Below are positions 24,135 through 33,022 of a stretch of 64,000 nt of DNA, in pieces. Within the stretch, counting starts at the first letter, position 1; each line of letters opens with the position of its first letter. Below the pieces are notes generated by a model. The model was not told the DNA's origin. It saw nothing but the letters and a program-made list of their open reading frames with translations, and ran no database searches. Source of the DNA: Phycisphaeraceae bacterium (GTDB lineage: Bacteria; Planctomycetota; Phycisphaerae; Phycisphaerales; UBA1924); NCBI GenBank assembly GCA_020639195.1, contig JACKHB010000004.1, positions 124,001 to 188,000 of the forward strand, written 5' to 3'. The position numbers were made by a program, and so were the translations under genes.

Positions 24135-26003
24135 ATGGCCCGCGTCGTGGCACCGGAATCTGACCAATTCGACCCTTTGCCGATCTTGTCGGCGCGATTT
24201 CGCGCCGCGATCGCCGCGGCGTATCCAGACGCCGGCGAAGACATTGATCCGGCAATCTCGGCCTCCCGCAGGGCCGAGTTGGGCGATTTCCAGTGCAACG
24301 CGGCGATGGCCCTCTCCAAGCGTGTGGGCGTCGCTCCCCGAGAGATCGCATCGAATCTGATCAAGCACGTCCGAGCGGACGACCTCCTCCTCCCGCTGGA
24401 CGCGTCCGCCATCGCCGGTCCGGGATTCATCAATCTGCGCTTGAGACCGGACGCTCTGGCCGGACTCCTGACCTCCCTGGACACGCCGGCGTTGGGCGTG
24501 GCGGTGCCGGACAACCCCTCGACGATCGTCGTAGATCTGGTCGGCGTGAACCTGGCAAAGCAGATGCACGTCGGCCACCTTCGATCGATGATCATCGGCG
24601 ACGCGGTAGCCCGCACCTTCGAGCGCCTGGGAGCGACGGTCATCAGGCAGAATCACGTGGGCGATTGGGGGCTGCCGATCGCGATGGTGACCCATCGCGT
24701 CATGCGGGGCGCCGTTCGGGGCGACTTGAAGCTGGATGACCTCACCCTCGACGACCTCGACGCGCTGTATCGAGAGGCGCAAGCCGAGTGCTCGGCCGAC
24801 CACCGGGGCCTCGCCGCGGTACGGCGGTTTGGCCTGGGACCCAAGGCGGAGGCCGAACTCCAGGCGCAGGTGAGCGGCGCCGAACAGGCCCTCGCCGATG
24901 CGAAGCGCACGCTGACGCGTCTTCAGGGCCAGGATCCTGAGGTCGTTCGGGTCTGGCAACGCATCGCCGACATCACGATGGGCGAGTGCCTCGAGGTGTG
25001 TCGCAAGCTGGGTGTCGCCGTTGATCGCTCCGCGAGCGCTGGCGAGTCGAGCTATGCCGGCGAGCTCGCGGGAGTCGTCGAGGATCTGCTCGAGCGCGGA
25101 GTGGCCACCGTCGACGACGGGGCGGTCGTCGTTCGCGTCGAGGGATTCGGACAGCCCTGTCTCATTCGCAAGGGAGATGGTGGGTTCCTCTACGCCACAA
25201 CGGACCTCGCCGCCATCCGCCGGCGAGTGCAGAAGCTCGGCGCCGATCGAGTCGTGTACTGCGTGGATGCCAGGCAGAGCCTCCACTTCGAGCTGGCGTT
25301 CGCCGCGACTCGCGTCGCCGGCTACGCGACCAAACCCGGCGCCGACGGCCCAAGTCGGCTCCAGCACGCGGCCTTCGGGATGGTGCTCGGGGAGGACCAC
25401 AGGCCGTTCAAGACTCGTTCCGGCGAGAATGTCAAGCTCTCGGCGCTGATCGATGAGGCGCTCCGCCGGGCCGCGGCGATCGTCGCCGCGAAGAACCCCC
25501 AGATGTCGGAGGTCGAGCGCGAGCCCATTGCGCGATCCGTGGCGATCGCGGCGATCAAGTACGCCGACCTCTCCTCGGATCGTGTCAAGGACTACGTGTT
25601 CAGCTTCGATCGGATGCTCGCCTTCGAGGGCAACACCGGGCCATACTTGTTGTACGCCGTGGTCCGCATCCGCAGCATCTTCCGCAAAGCCGCCGATCGC
25701 GGAGTCGATCGCACGGACGGCGCGCTGACCCTCGAACACCCGGCGGAACGACAGCTGGCTTTGACGCTGCTCCGGTATCCCGGCGTGCTCCAGTCCGCCG
25801 GCGACAGTCTCGAGCCGCACCGGCTGTGCGCGTTCCTGTTCGAGCTCGCGACAGCCTTCAGCGCGTTCTTCGACGCCTGTCCGGTGCTGGGGGCAGCTTC
25901 CGGCGACCTCCGCGACAGTCGATTGCGCCTCTGCCATATGACCGATCGCGTGCTGACCGATGGCCTGACGGTCCTGGGAATCTCAGCGCTCGACCGAATG
26001 TAG
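24135..26003 (+). CDS. argS: Arginine--tRNA ligase
   Basis: Class I aminoacyl-tRNA synthetase, 622 aa, charging tRNA-Arg in the cytoplasm. The N-terminal Add1-like domain (ISASRRAELGDFQCNAAMAL) is followed by the HIGH-type motif HVGHLRSMIIGD near 145, FLYATTDLAAIRRR near 355, GMVLGEDHRPFKTRSGENVKL (the KMSKS-equivalent region), and the C-terminal DALR anticodon-binding domain. The start ATG at 24135 gives MARVVAPESDQ; longer in-frame leaders match nothing. The length is slightly above the common 550-590 because of an insertion near 230-285 (AELQAQVSGAEQALADAKRT), seen in some bacteria. Confidence 0.97.
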   Translation: MARVVAPESDQFDPLPILSARFRAAIAAAYPDAGEDIDPAISASRRAELGDFQCNAAMALSKRVGVAPREIASNLIKHVRADDLLLPLDASAIAGPGFINLRLRPDALAGLLTSLDTPALGVAVPDNPSTIVVDLVGVNLAKQMHVGHLRSMIIGDAVARTFERLGATVIRQNHVGDWGLPIAMVTHRVMRGAVRGDLKLDDLTLDDLDALYREAQAECSADHRGLAAVRRFGLGPKAEAELQAQVSGAEQALADAKRTLTRLQGQDPEVVRVWQRIADITMGECLEVCRKLGVAVDRSASAGESSYAGELAGVVEDLLERGVATVDDGAVVVRVEGFGQPCLIRKGDGGFLYATTDLAAIRRRVQKLGADRVVYCVDARQSLHFELAFAATRVAGYATKPGADGPSRLQHAAFGMVLGEDHRPFKTRSGENVKLSALIDEALRRAAAIVAAKNPQMSEVEREPIARSVAIAAIKYADLSSDRVKDYVFSFDRMLAFEGNTGPYLLYAVVRIRSIFRKAADRGVDRTDGALTLEHPAERQLALTLLRYPGVLQSAGDSLEPHRLCAFLFELATAFSAFFDACPVLGAASGDLRDSRLRLCHMTDRVLTDGLTVLGISALDRM

Positions 26004-26021
26004 CAACAGACCACACGGCGC

Positions 26022-27029
26022 TCACCCCGCCAACGACACGCTCGACGCCGTGGCCGCTTCGAGCAGCCCCCGCCTCCAGTACCACCGCTTGACCGGGATG
26101 TGCTGCAGGTAGATCGACTCGACCAGTGATCCCGCGTGCGGGCCATGGAGAATTGACGCGGGCAGGTCCATGAGTGTGGCCAGCGCCGCCTCGATCCGCG
26201 CGATATCACAGGCCTCGCGCTGAACGAACGACCGAGAGTACGAGACCTCTTCGAAAGAGCACACATCGCGACCGAAGATCGCACGGGCGCACTCCGGCGC
26301 GGCCCGCGCGAGGCGATACGCCTCGCGTCCGAGCATCGACTCTCGCTGAAGATAGCCTGCCCACGTGTATCGATGGTCGTGCTCCACGATCGCATCGGGT
26401 CGATACAGCACCGGGGCCCCGCATCGATCGGTGATCCGCCAGGCCCACTCCAGGTCTTCGTAGCACGCGCACGGAAGCGAGTCGTCGAATCGGCCGCCGA
26501 TCTCGATCAAGCGGCGCTCGATCGAGAGGTTCAGCGTCCACGCGTGCCGGAAGCCCCAGTCCCGATCCGACGGGCCCGCGGCATCGGGGCAGTCCATTCG
26601 GTCATAGAAGAAGATCATCGATGACTCACGGATCAGTCGGTCCAGCATCCGATCCGGCTCGTGCACACGCCAGGGAGCGGACCCAACCACGAGGGCGGGA
26701 TCCCCGGCCCGCTCGGCGTGCGCGGCCATGTGCGCCGCGAGGCAATTGGTGTGCGGCACGACATCGTCGTTGAACCAGAGCAGAATGCCACCCGCCGCGT
26801 GCTCGATGAGCCGATTCCGCGTGAACGCGGGCCCCTCGTGTGGGCCAGGTATAACCTGGGCGCCGGGCATCGACTGCGCCGCCACCTCCGATTCGCCCTG
26901 GTCTGGACCGTCGATCCCTACTAGGACTTCGAACCGGTCTGGTGCAATCGACTGGCTCGCCAGGCCTCCGAGACACGCCCGAAGCTTGTCCAACCGACCC
27001 CTCGTCGGAATGAGAACGCTGAGGTCCAT
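26022..27029 (-). CDS. GT2 family glycosyltransferase
   Basis: This 335-aa GT2 enzyme has MDLSVLIPTRGRLDKLRACL at the start, VLVGIDGPDQGE, and LLWFNDDVVPHTNC as DxD-type metal site. WTLNLSIERRLIEIGGRFDD and CYEDLEWAWRITDRC supply the acceptor and base regions (E-D-L-E-W motif), and EHDHRYTWAGYLQRE is typical of the rhamnosyl or surface-glycan subset. The C-terminal 80 residues are not typical and have many Trp/Arg. The ATG at 27029 is preferred over one 33 bp upstream, where the fold would lack homology. Convergent with argS (18 bp between stops). Confidence 0.8.
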   Translation of the reverse strand: MDLSVLIPTRGRLDKLRACLGGLASQSIAPDRFEVLVGIDGPDQGESEVAAQSMPGAQVIPGPHEGPAFTRNRLIEHAAGGILLWFNDDVVPHTNCLAAHMAAHAERAGDPALVVGSAPWRVHEPDRMLDRLIRESSMIFFYDRMDCPDAAGPSDRDWGFRHAWTLNLSIERRLIEIGGRFDDSLPCACYEDLEWAWRITDRCGAPVLYRPDAIVEHDHRYTWAGYLQRESMLGREAYRLARAAPECARAIFGRDVCSFEEVSYSRSFVQREACDIARIEAALATLMDLPASILHGPHAGSLVESIYLQHIPVKRWYWRRGLLEAATASSVSLAG

Positions 27030-27131
27030 CGAGTGCTTATCGGCCGGACCTGGCGGCGGCATTGATCGAGCACGAGAGCATGACGGCCAGCATCAGGCAA
27101 GTCTCCCCGCATCGTGTCCGATTAAGTTCTC

Positions 27132-27413
27132 GTGCGAGCCGACCGTCGCAGACACGATCGAAGCCGAGCCGATCTCGCGTGCAAGATGATCGACGCTCAC
27201 TCAGGCCGGACGCTCGCTGCACGCACGCTCGACGTATCGGCTGGCGGCGTCCTTATCGAGGTTCGCTGGGGCCCGACTCCCGAGCCGGGTGACCATCTGC
27301 GCGTGTTCGTGGACGCACAGGGGCGCGGCATCGCGCCCCCGGACGAACTCAGGCTTGCCAGAGTGGTTCGAACGCCCGCGCCCAATCGGGTGGCCCTCGC
27401 ATTTGCGACATAG
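27132..27413 (+). CDS. PilZ-domain protein, 93 aa
   Basis: The protein consists almost only of a PilZ fold. RRRHDRSRADLACKMID at the N-terminus resembles the RxxxR c-di-GMP-binding start, and LDVSAGGVLIEV is the D/NxSxxG motif. PilZ domains bind cyclic di-GMP and act as single-domain adaptors. The GTG start at 27132 keeps the Arg-rich motif in frame. It lies divergent from the GT2 gene and convergent with the HU gene. Confidence 0.75.
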   Translation: MRADRRRHDRSRADLACKMIDAHSGRTLAARTLDVSAGGVLIEVRWGPTPEPGDHLRVFVDAQGRGIAPPDELRLARVVRTPAPNRVALAFAT

Positions 27414-27429
27414 ATCCAGATTCGCGTGA

Positions 27430-27750
27430 TCAACCCGACCTTGTGCGATGACCATCGGCGGGCGGATCGAGATCCAGGCTCTCCCGCATCAGCCGCCCGA
27501 TCTTGAATTTCACCGTCCGCTTGGCGGGCACCTCGACACGCTGATCGGTCTTTGGGTTGCGGGCGGTACGCGGCGCGCGGACCTTCACCTCGAACACTCC
27601 GAAGTCTCGAAACTCCAGTCGGTTGCCGCGCCCGATCTCCTCAACCACCTGGTCGAGAAACGCCTGCACGATGTTCTTGACTTCGACTCGAGTATGGTCG
27701 GTGATCGACGCGACCCGATCGATCAGTTCTCGTTTCGTGACCGTCGCCAT
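27430..27750 (-). CDS. HU/IHF-family DNA-binding protein
   Basis: The 106-aa protein matches HU/IHF: VTKRELIDRVASITDHTRVEV (dimerisation helices), IGRGNRLEFRDFGVFEV, and the arm ARNPKTDQRVEVPAKRTVKFKIG with the conserved RNP/KT DNA-intercalating tip. It would bend and compact the nucleoid. Slightly longer than E. coli HU (90 aa) through a C-terminal extension (DLDPPADGHRTRSG). A promoter candidate lies about 150 bp upstream. Confidence 0.95.
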   Translation of the reverse strand: MATVTKRELIDRVASITDHTRVEVKNIVQAFLDQVVEEIGRGNRLEFRDFGVFEVKVRAPRTARNPKTDQRVEVPAKRTVKFKIGRLMRESLDLDPPADGHRTRSG

Positions 27751-27901
27751 CGCCGATCACCCCCTTCACGCCCCTCGTGCCGGGGCGGCTCCCGACGGAA
27801 CTCACCGTGGTCCGCGCTCCGACGCAGGATGCGACAAGCTGACCGCCCTCGAACCCCTGAACCCCGCACGGCACTCGCCCGGCCACCAGACGGGCCAAGC
27901 G

Positions 27902-27930
27902 AGTATGGCATAAGTGGCTGGCCGGGTCAA
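27902..27930 (-). promoter_or_regulatory. Candidate sigma70-type promoter for the HU/IHF gene
   Basis: On the minus strand TTGACC (27925-27930) and CATACT (27902-27907) are separated by 17 bp, matching consensus at five and four of six bases. It would give a leader of roughly 145 bases to the ATG at 27750. No other close pair is evident in the 207-bp gap upstream of the gene. Unverified. Confidence 0.45.
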
Positions 27931-27957
27931 CGCGAGCGCCGCGACGCCGCGGAGACG

Positions 27958-28794
27958 TCAAAAACGCAGGCTGAGCCCCGCATAAAGGCCCGCGACCGCC
28001 CCGAACAGCGAGAATTCACCGGGCCCATCCCCATCCGAGAGGGAATAGGCAAGCTGGCGATACCCGAAGTGGACGCCCATGTTGTGGATGGGACGCCACG
28101 CAATCGACGCGCCGAGGTCCAGTGAGATCGAGGAGTGGTCCCCCACGGCGAATCCGCCGACGTTCCCCTCGGCTTCGAGCGTCAACTGCTCGTACAGGTC
28201 CAGAGTCCACCGGATGCCCGCGAACGGCTCGGCAAAGAACTGCGAGTCTCCCGTCGTGACCATCGGCGAAGCGCCCGAGAGGGACACGTCGATGTCCGCG
28301 GCGTGAGTCCGGACCCCGCCGATCACCTCGAGATCGGATGCGACGTCGATCGCACCCCGCCCATCGGGCTCGCCCCTGTACCGATGCAGCACGTATCCGC
28401 CGCTGACGTCCAGGCTCCATTGCGAGACGCTCGAACGCAGCACGTCGGTGGGCGAGAAGGTCAGCCCGCCGACGGACCCACCGAATCCGGGGGTGGTCGT
28501 CGCCTGCTCATCGAGGAAGAATCCGGACACCGTGATCCGCCAAGGATCGCGGTGAAACTGCACCTCGAACCCGGGCCGCAGCCCCGGCTCATCCAGGTCC
28601 AAGTCCGCGAAGGTGACCTCCTCCGTGCTACCGGGCAGCCGAAGATCACCGGATGTCGCGGCGAACCACACCCGGGGCTCGACTTGCACCTCCCAGTCGA
28701 ACACGGAGGGCCGGTCCTCGCCCGGTTCCTGTGCCGGGGCGACGGGAGCCGCTCCTGCAAGCCCAAGAATCAAGGCCGGTTTCCCGATCCGCAT
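27958..28794 (-). CDS. Outer-membrane beta-barrel protein
   Basis: A signal peptide (MRIGKPALILGLAGAAPVAPAQ) leads a 278-aa protein made of amphipathic strands about ten residues long, such as QVEPRVWFAATSGDL, GFEVQFHRDPWRITVSGFFL and SLDVSGGYVLHRYRG. It ends in AGLYAGLSLRF; a C-terminal aromatic residue is the insertion signal of outer-membrane barrels. This fits a porin-like or OmpW/DUF-type barrel of unknown cargo. The ATG at 28794 begins the signal peptide; a longer frame is open but not needed. Divergent from arfB, with a 68-bp shared spacer. Confidence 0.75.
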   Translation of the reverse strand: MRIGKPALILGLAGAAPVAPAQEPGEDRPSVFDWEVQVEPRVWFAATSGDLRLPGSTEEVTFADLDLDEPGLRPGFEVQFHRDPWRITVSGFFLDEQATTTPGFGGSVGGLTFSPTDVLRSSVSQWSLDVSGGYVLHRYRGEPDGRGAIDVASDLEVIGGVRTHAADIDVSLSGASPMVTTGDSQFFAEPFAGIRWTLDLYEQLTLEAEGNVGGFAVGDHSSISLDLGASIAWRPIHNMGVHFGYRQLAYSLSDGDGPGEFSLFGAVAGLYAGLSLRF

Positions 28795-28862
28795 GGGGCA
28801 ATCTCCGATGATTCGCGCCGTCCGCCCGGACGGCCCGCGCAAGAGCGCCGATCATACCGGTG

Positions 28863-29309
28863 ATGTCCGATCCCATGGGACAGCCCGAGGGCCTCGAGAT
28901 CGCCCCCGGGGTCAGGATCGCGTCCGACGCGATCACGTTTACCTTTACGTCGAGTTCTGGCCCGGGCGGCCAGAACGTCAACAAGCGTGCCACGCGGGCG
29001 ATCCTCCGCGTTGCTGTTGCCGAGTTGGGACTGGCGCACGCTGCCGAGAGACGCTTACGCCAGATCGGGTCGCGACACCTGATCGCCGAGGACGCCGTTG
29101 TCCAGATCGAAAGCGATGTGCACCGCTCGCAGGAACGAAACAAGGCCGAGTGCCTCGCTCGCCTCCGTGCGCTGCTGGTGGAGGCCAAGCGCATTCCCAA
29201 GCCAAGGCGCAAGACCGCTCCCAGTCGCGGCAGCATCGAGCGCCGCCTCGAGACCAAGCGCCGGCGCGCTGATGTGAAGCGCCGCCGGCGTGATGCCGGG
29301 GAGGCCTGA
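28863..29309 (+). CDS. arfB: Alternative ribosome-rescue factor ArfB (peptidyl-tRNA hydrolase-like)
   Basis: The 148-aa protein has the release-factor catalytic block FTSSSGPGGQNVNKRATRAIL with the GGQ tripeptide near residue 36, and the long basic C-terminal tail (KPRRKTAPSRGSIERRLETK and following Arg runs) that ArfB/YaeJ inserts into the empty mRNA channel of stalled ribosomes. It frees ribosomes lacking a stop codon. ATG at 28863 follows a GTG at 28860, which could also be the start. Only 6 bp separate it from tsaB downstream. Confidence 0.9.
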   Translation: MSDPMGQPEGLEIAPGVRIASDAITFTFTSSSGPGGQNVNKRATRAILRVAVAELGLAHAAERRLRQIGSRHLIAEDAVVQIESDVHRSQERNKAECLARLRALLVEAKRIPKPRRKTAPSRGSIERRLETKRRRADVKRRRRDAGEA

Positions 29310-29315
29310 TCCATC

Positions 29316-30023
29316 ATGGCCAAACCTCCCATTACGCTGGCGATCGAGACGAGCAACCCGGCCCTTTCCGAGACCGATCACCGCTGTGCCGTCGGAGTTG
29401 CCCTCGGCATCCGGGACGTCGACGGATGCAGGGACATGGGTTGGGAGCCCTTGACCCCCCGGTCGCGTCAGGACGACGACCTCGCGCCCGCGATCGATCG
29501 TCTGACCCGGGCCCACGGCATCACTCCGCAGGACCTCTCCCTCATCGCCGTGTCTGTCGGTCCGGGAGGATTCACCGGTCTGCGCATCGCGATCGCAACC
29601 GCGAAGATGATCGCCGTGGCCGTCGGCGCACGTTGTGTGGCTGTGCCGACCGCCGAGGTCGTCGCGTGCAGCGTGGCCGGCAACGGCTCGCGATTTGGAG
29701 TCGCGCTCGCCTCCAAGCACGACGCGGTCCACCTCTCGCTGTTCGATGGCGACGGCCGGCCAGCCGGCGTTCCGGGTTCCATTGTGGCCGACAAGCTCAA
29801 GGACCATCGGATGGGTCGGCTGTTCGCCGATCGCCATCTGCCGGACGCATTTCGGGCGGAGTGTCTGCGCCAGGGAATCGTCGTCGAACCGCCCTTGATC
29901 CACCCGCTGGCATGCCTGGCTCGGTCCTGGGACTTGCCGAGCGTGGACCCCGGAGAACTGGTGCCGATCTACCCCCGAGAGCCTGAGGCGGTCACGCGCT
30001 GGCGCGAGCATCATGGATCCTGA
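29316..30023 (+). CDS. tsaB: tRNA threonylcarbamoyladenosine biosynthesis protein TsaB
   Basis: The 235-aa protein has the ASKHA start TLAIETSNPAL, DDLAPAIDRL and IAVSVGPGGFTGLRIAIATAKMIAVAVG, the diagnostic block of TsaB/YeaZ. TsaB scaffolds the TsaD/TsaE complex that makes t6A37 of tRNA. The DEAR-type and C-terminal parts are present, so it appears full-length. Probably in one transcript with arfB. Confidence 0.93.
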   Translation: MAKPPITLAIETSNPALSETDHRCAVGVALGIRDVDGCRDMGWEPLTPRSRQDDDLAPAIDRLTRAHGITPQDLSLIAVSVGPGGFTGLRIAIATAKMIAVAVGARCVAVPTAEVVACSVAGNGSRFGVALASKHDAVHLSLFDGDGRPAGVPGSIVADKLKDHRMGRLFADRHLPDAFRAECLRQGIVVEPPLIHPLACLARSWDLPSVDPGELVPIYPREPEAVTRWREHHGS

Positions 30024-30175
30024 CCGCTGCCGAGTTTTCCTGAGCTTCTCGGACACTCGTGTGAAGTTGGGCAGTCGGGGCAACGATACATGCCCGTGGC
30101 GCGTTGGCAGGATGGGCAAGACGCCCCTTCGCCCGGCCGGGGACCCGGCTCGCCCGCGCGCGATGGGAGCCACCG

Positions 30176-30799
30176 ATGGCCACCCGCAGCGACCCGGACA
30201 GCGATCTTCGCGCCAAGAAGGTCTTCACGACCGGCGAGGCGGCCACGATCTGCCGAGTCAGTCAGCAGACGATCATCCGCAGCTTCGACTCGGGCCGCCT
30301 GCACGGCTTTCGGGTTCCCGGCTCGCGGTTTCGCCGCATCCCGCGCGATGAACTCATCCGATTCATGCGGGCCAATCGGATTCCGACCGACGCCCTCGAA
30401 GGCGTGACACGTCGAATCCTGATCGTGGACGATGACCCGAAGATTCTCGAGCTGTTCACCGATCTTCTGGGCGCCGACGATCGGTTCGACGTCCGCGGAG
30501 CATCGACGGGATACGACGCCGGCCTGCAGACCGAGTCCTTCCGTCCACACCTCATCCTGCTCGACTACATGCTGCCGGACATCAATGGAAACGTCGTGTG
30601 CGATCGGATCCGATCGAACCAGGACCTGCGCGAGACGCGCATCGTGATCATCAGCGGCGTGGTCAACCAGGCCGAGATCCAGGACCTGCTCGACAACGGC
30701 GCCGACGCGTTCCTCAAGAAGCCGTTCCGGCTCGAGGAACTGACCGGACTGATCGAGCGCCTACTCGACCTCGCACCCGCCAACGGCGACGACCGCTAG
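30176..30799 (+). CDS. HTH-receiver protein (helix-turn-helix N-terminal, REC C-terminal)
   Basis: This 207-aa protein joins an excisionase/MerR-type helix-turn-helix (KVFTTGEAATICRVSQQTII near 19-38, HGFRVPGSRFRRIPRDELIRF) to a C-terminal receiver domain (RILIVDDDPKILELF near 85; phospho-acceptor Asp in LILLDYMLPDINGN near 129; VVIISG and FLKKPF with the conserved Lys). Most response regulators have the receiver first; here the order is reversed. The ATG at 30176 has GGGAG at 30164-30168. The HDOD-kinase gene follows after 9 bp, so they probably signal together. Confidence 0.85.
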   Translation: MATRSDPDSDLRAKKVFTTGEAATICRVSQQTIIRSFDSGRLHGFRVPGSRFRRIPRDELIRFMRANRIPTDALEGVTRRILIVDDDPKILELFTDLLGADDRFDVRGASTGYDAGLQTESFRPHLILLDYMLPDINGNVVCDRIRSNQDLRETRIVIISGVVNQAEIQDLLDNGADAFLKKPFRLEELTGLIERLLDLAPANGDDR

Positions 30800-30808
30800 G
30801 GCCCACCC

Positions 30809-33022
30809 ATGAGCGCTGTCGAACGGGTCCTGTCCAATCTCGACGCGCTGCCCACGCTGAGCCCGATCGCCACGCGCCTGCTCTCGCTGGCAGGCGACGA
30901 TCGCACCGACATCAAGGAAATCATCACGCTGATCGAGAGCGACCCGTCCCTTTCCGCTCGCGTGCTGCGCCTCAGTCGACGGGGCGAGCTGGGTCTGGGC
31001 AAGCGGGTCGGCACGCTGCGCCACGCCGTGCTCTTGCTGGGTCTCGACGCCATCCGCGCCAGCGCTCTCTCGGTGTGCGTGTACGACCTCTTCGAGCGCA
31101 TCGGCTACGAGACGGACACCCGACTCGCGGGCGAAGGCGGTCTCGATGCGCCCCCATTCGACCGCATCGGATTTTGGCGTCACTCCCTGGGTGTGGCCAG
31201 CGCGGCAGAGCAGATGGTCAAGGCCCACCCCTCCCTCAAGCTCTCGGACGATGAGGCGTTCACCGCCGGTCTGCTGCACGACCTTGGGCGCATCGCGCTG
31301 GACGCGGTCCTGCCGCGAGTCGTTGCCAAGGCCTGCCGCCTCGCCGAGTTGCGCCAGACCGACAGCGCGCCGATCGAACGAGAAATCCTGGGGCTGGACC
31401 ACCACCTGGCGGGCAAACGGCTCGCCGAGCGATGGGGCCTCCCCGAGTCCATCGTCAACGTCATCTGGTTGCACAGCCAGGCCATGGAGGCCGTGCCCGA
31501 TGTGCCCCACCGGGCGCTTGTGGGCGTGGTCAGTGTCGCCCGGCTCCTGTGCCGCTCGCTCCACATCGGGTTCTCTGGCGATTTCGGCGACCCTCCTCAC
31601 CTCGGCACCGAGGCCCGCAGCGCCAGCCTGAACCCAGCCAAGGTCGAGGCGATCGCCCCGACACTGCACGAACAGGTTGCCGAGCGGGCCCGCGCGATCG
31701 GGCTGGCGGACGACACAAGCCCATCGCTGCTGCTTGAGTCGATCACTCGAGCCAACCGAAGGCTTGCCGGGCTCAACGAGTCGCTCTCGCGCAAGGGCCG
31801 CGCGGGCGAGAGAGCGGAAAAGACCCTTCTGGCCATCGAAGTGTGGCACAAGCTGGCCGGGGCGGGGATGGACACCGCCGAGACGCTCGATCTGATCCGA
31901 CGGTGTTCGCCCGAGTCGATCGGCGTCGATGTCGTCGGGGCCGTCGTGCGCGACTTTGAAGCATGGCGCGCGGTGGAGTATGAACCGACCAAGGACTCGA
32001 CGCAGGAATTCTGCATCGAAGATCCCGCACGAACGGCGTGGCTTGACCAAATGGCCCAGAGTGATCGGCGTGCTGCGCCCGCCCCCGTGTGGCTCTCGCG
32101 CATCCTGCAACGCACCGAAGCGTCGATCCTTGGGCTGGCCGATGGGCACACGATCCTTGTGCTGGATCGGGCCCCAGATCCCGAGGCGCCTATCTCCCGG
32201 ATCTTGGCTGCGTGGCGACTCGCGCTCGCCTGGGCCAGACAGAGTGAGACCTCACGCGCTCTCGGCGAGAAACTCGCCGACGCGAATCGCCTGCTGGGTG
32301 AGGCCAGGGTGCGGCACGCCCGGGACGAATCCATGCGCCGGCTCGGCGAGATGACCGCCGGCGCCGCCCACGAGATGAACAACCCGCTCATGGTGATCAG
32401 CGGCCGAGCCCAAATGCTCGCAAGCCGCCTCCGCGGCACCCCGGATGAGTCCCTGGCCAAGTCCATCATGGAGGCCGGTCGGGACCTCTCCGACCTCGTC
32501 ACCAGTTTGCACGTCATCGCCCGACCCCCTGCGTCGCAGCCCCGCACGGTCCCAGTTCTAACGGTCCTGCAGGGCGCGGTGGACCGAGCTGCCGAACGCT
32601 GCGGCGCCGAAGGGACGCCCGAACTCGTCGTGGAGAACGGGCTGACCGCCCGGATCGACGACGAATTGCTCTCGCTCGCCCTCTCGGAACTGATCGCGAA
32701 CGCGATGCTGGCGCCAGAAGCGACGAAGACGACGGTTCGCGCTGGAATCGAGCGCGCGGATGGCCGACTTCTGTTGCACGTCGAGGACAACGGGGCGGGG
32801 ATGTCGCCGCGAGCCCTCGAGCACGCCTTCGACCCCTTCTTCAGCGAGCGGCCGGCCGGCCGACGCAGGGGTCTGGGGCTCACGCGGGCCCAGAGCTGGG
32901 TCCGGGCCATGGGCGGCGAGATCGTCCTCGCCACCCTCCTGCCTCGGGGTACCAGGGCGACCATCGCCCTCCCACCGGAGGCGAAAGTCGGTGGTCTGGG
33001 GGTCGAATCGATCGCGGCATGA
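30809..33022 (+). CDS. HDOD-domain sensor histidine kinase
   Basis: In this 737-aa protein residues about 8-210 form an HDOD domain (LSPIATRLLSLAGDDRTDIKEI; ARVLRLSRRGELGLG; LLHDLGRIALDAVLPRV; HHLAGKRLAERWGLP). Residues about 320-480 look like a GAF-type sensor (VLDRAPDPEAPISRILAAW). The kinase follows: MTAGAAHEMNNPLMVISGRA with the phospho-acceptor His at about 521, an N-box (LSELIANAMLAPEA) near 633, and DNGAGMSPRALEHAFDPFF plus RRGLGLTRAQ as ATP-binding G-boxes. HDOD domains relate to c-di-GMP/HD-GYP signalling. It overlaps the next gene (ATGA) and follows the HTH-REC gene. Confidence 0.9.
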   Translation: MSAVERVLSNLDALPTLSPIATRLLSLAGDDRTDIKEIITLIESDPSLSARVLRLSRRGELGLGKRVGTLRHAVLLLGLDAIRASALSVCVYDLFERIGYETDTRLAGEGGLDAPPFDRIGFWRHSLGVASAAEQMVKAHPSLKLSDDEAFTAGLLHDLGRIALDAVLPRVVAKACRLAELRQTDSAPIEREILGLDHHLAGKRLAERWGLPESIVNVIWLHSQAMEAVPDVPHRALVGVVSVARLLCRSLHIGFSGDFGDPPHLGTEARSASLNPAKVEAIAPTLHEQVAERARAIGLADDTSPSLLLESITRANRRLAGLNESLSRKGRAGERAEKTLLAIEVWHKLAGAGMDTAETLDLIRRCSPESIGVDVVGAVVRDFEAWRAVEYEPTKDSTQEFCIEDPARTAWLDQMAQSDRRAAPAPVWLSRILQRTEASILGLADGHTILVLDRAPDPEAPISRILAAWRLALAWARQSETSRALGEKLADANRLLGEARVRHARDESMRRLGEMTAGAAHEMNNPLMVISGRAQMLASRLRGTPDESLAKSIMEAGRDLSDLVTSLHVIARPPASQPRTVPVLTVLQGAVDRAAERCGAEGTPELVVENGLTARIDDELLSLALSELIANAMLAPEATKTTVRAGIERADGRLLLHVEDNGAGMSPRALEHAFDPFFSERPAGRRRGLGLTRAQSWVRAMGGEIVLATLLPRGTRATIALPPEAKVGGLGVESIAA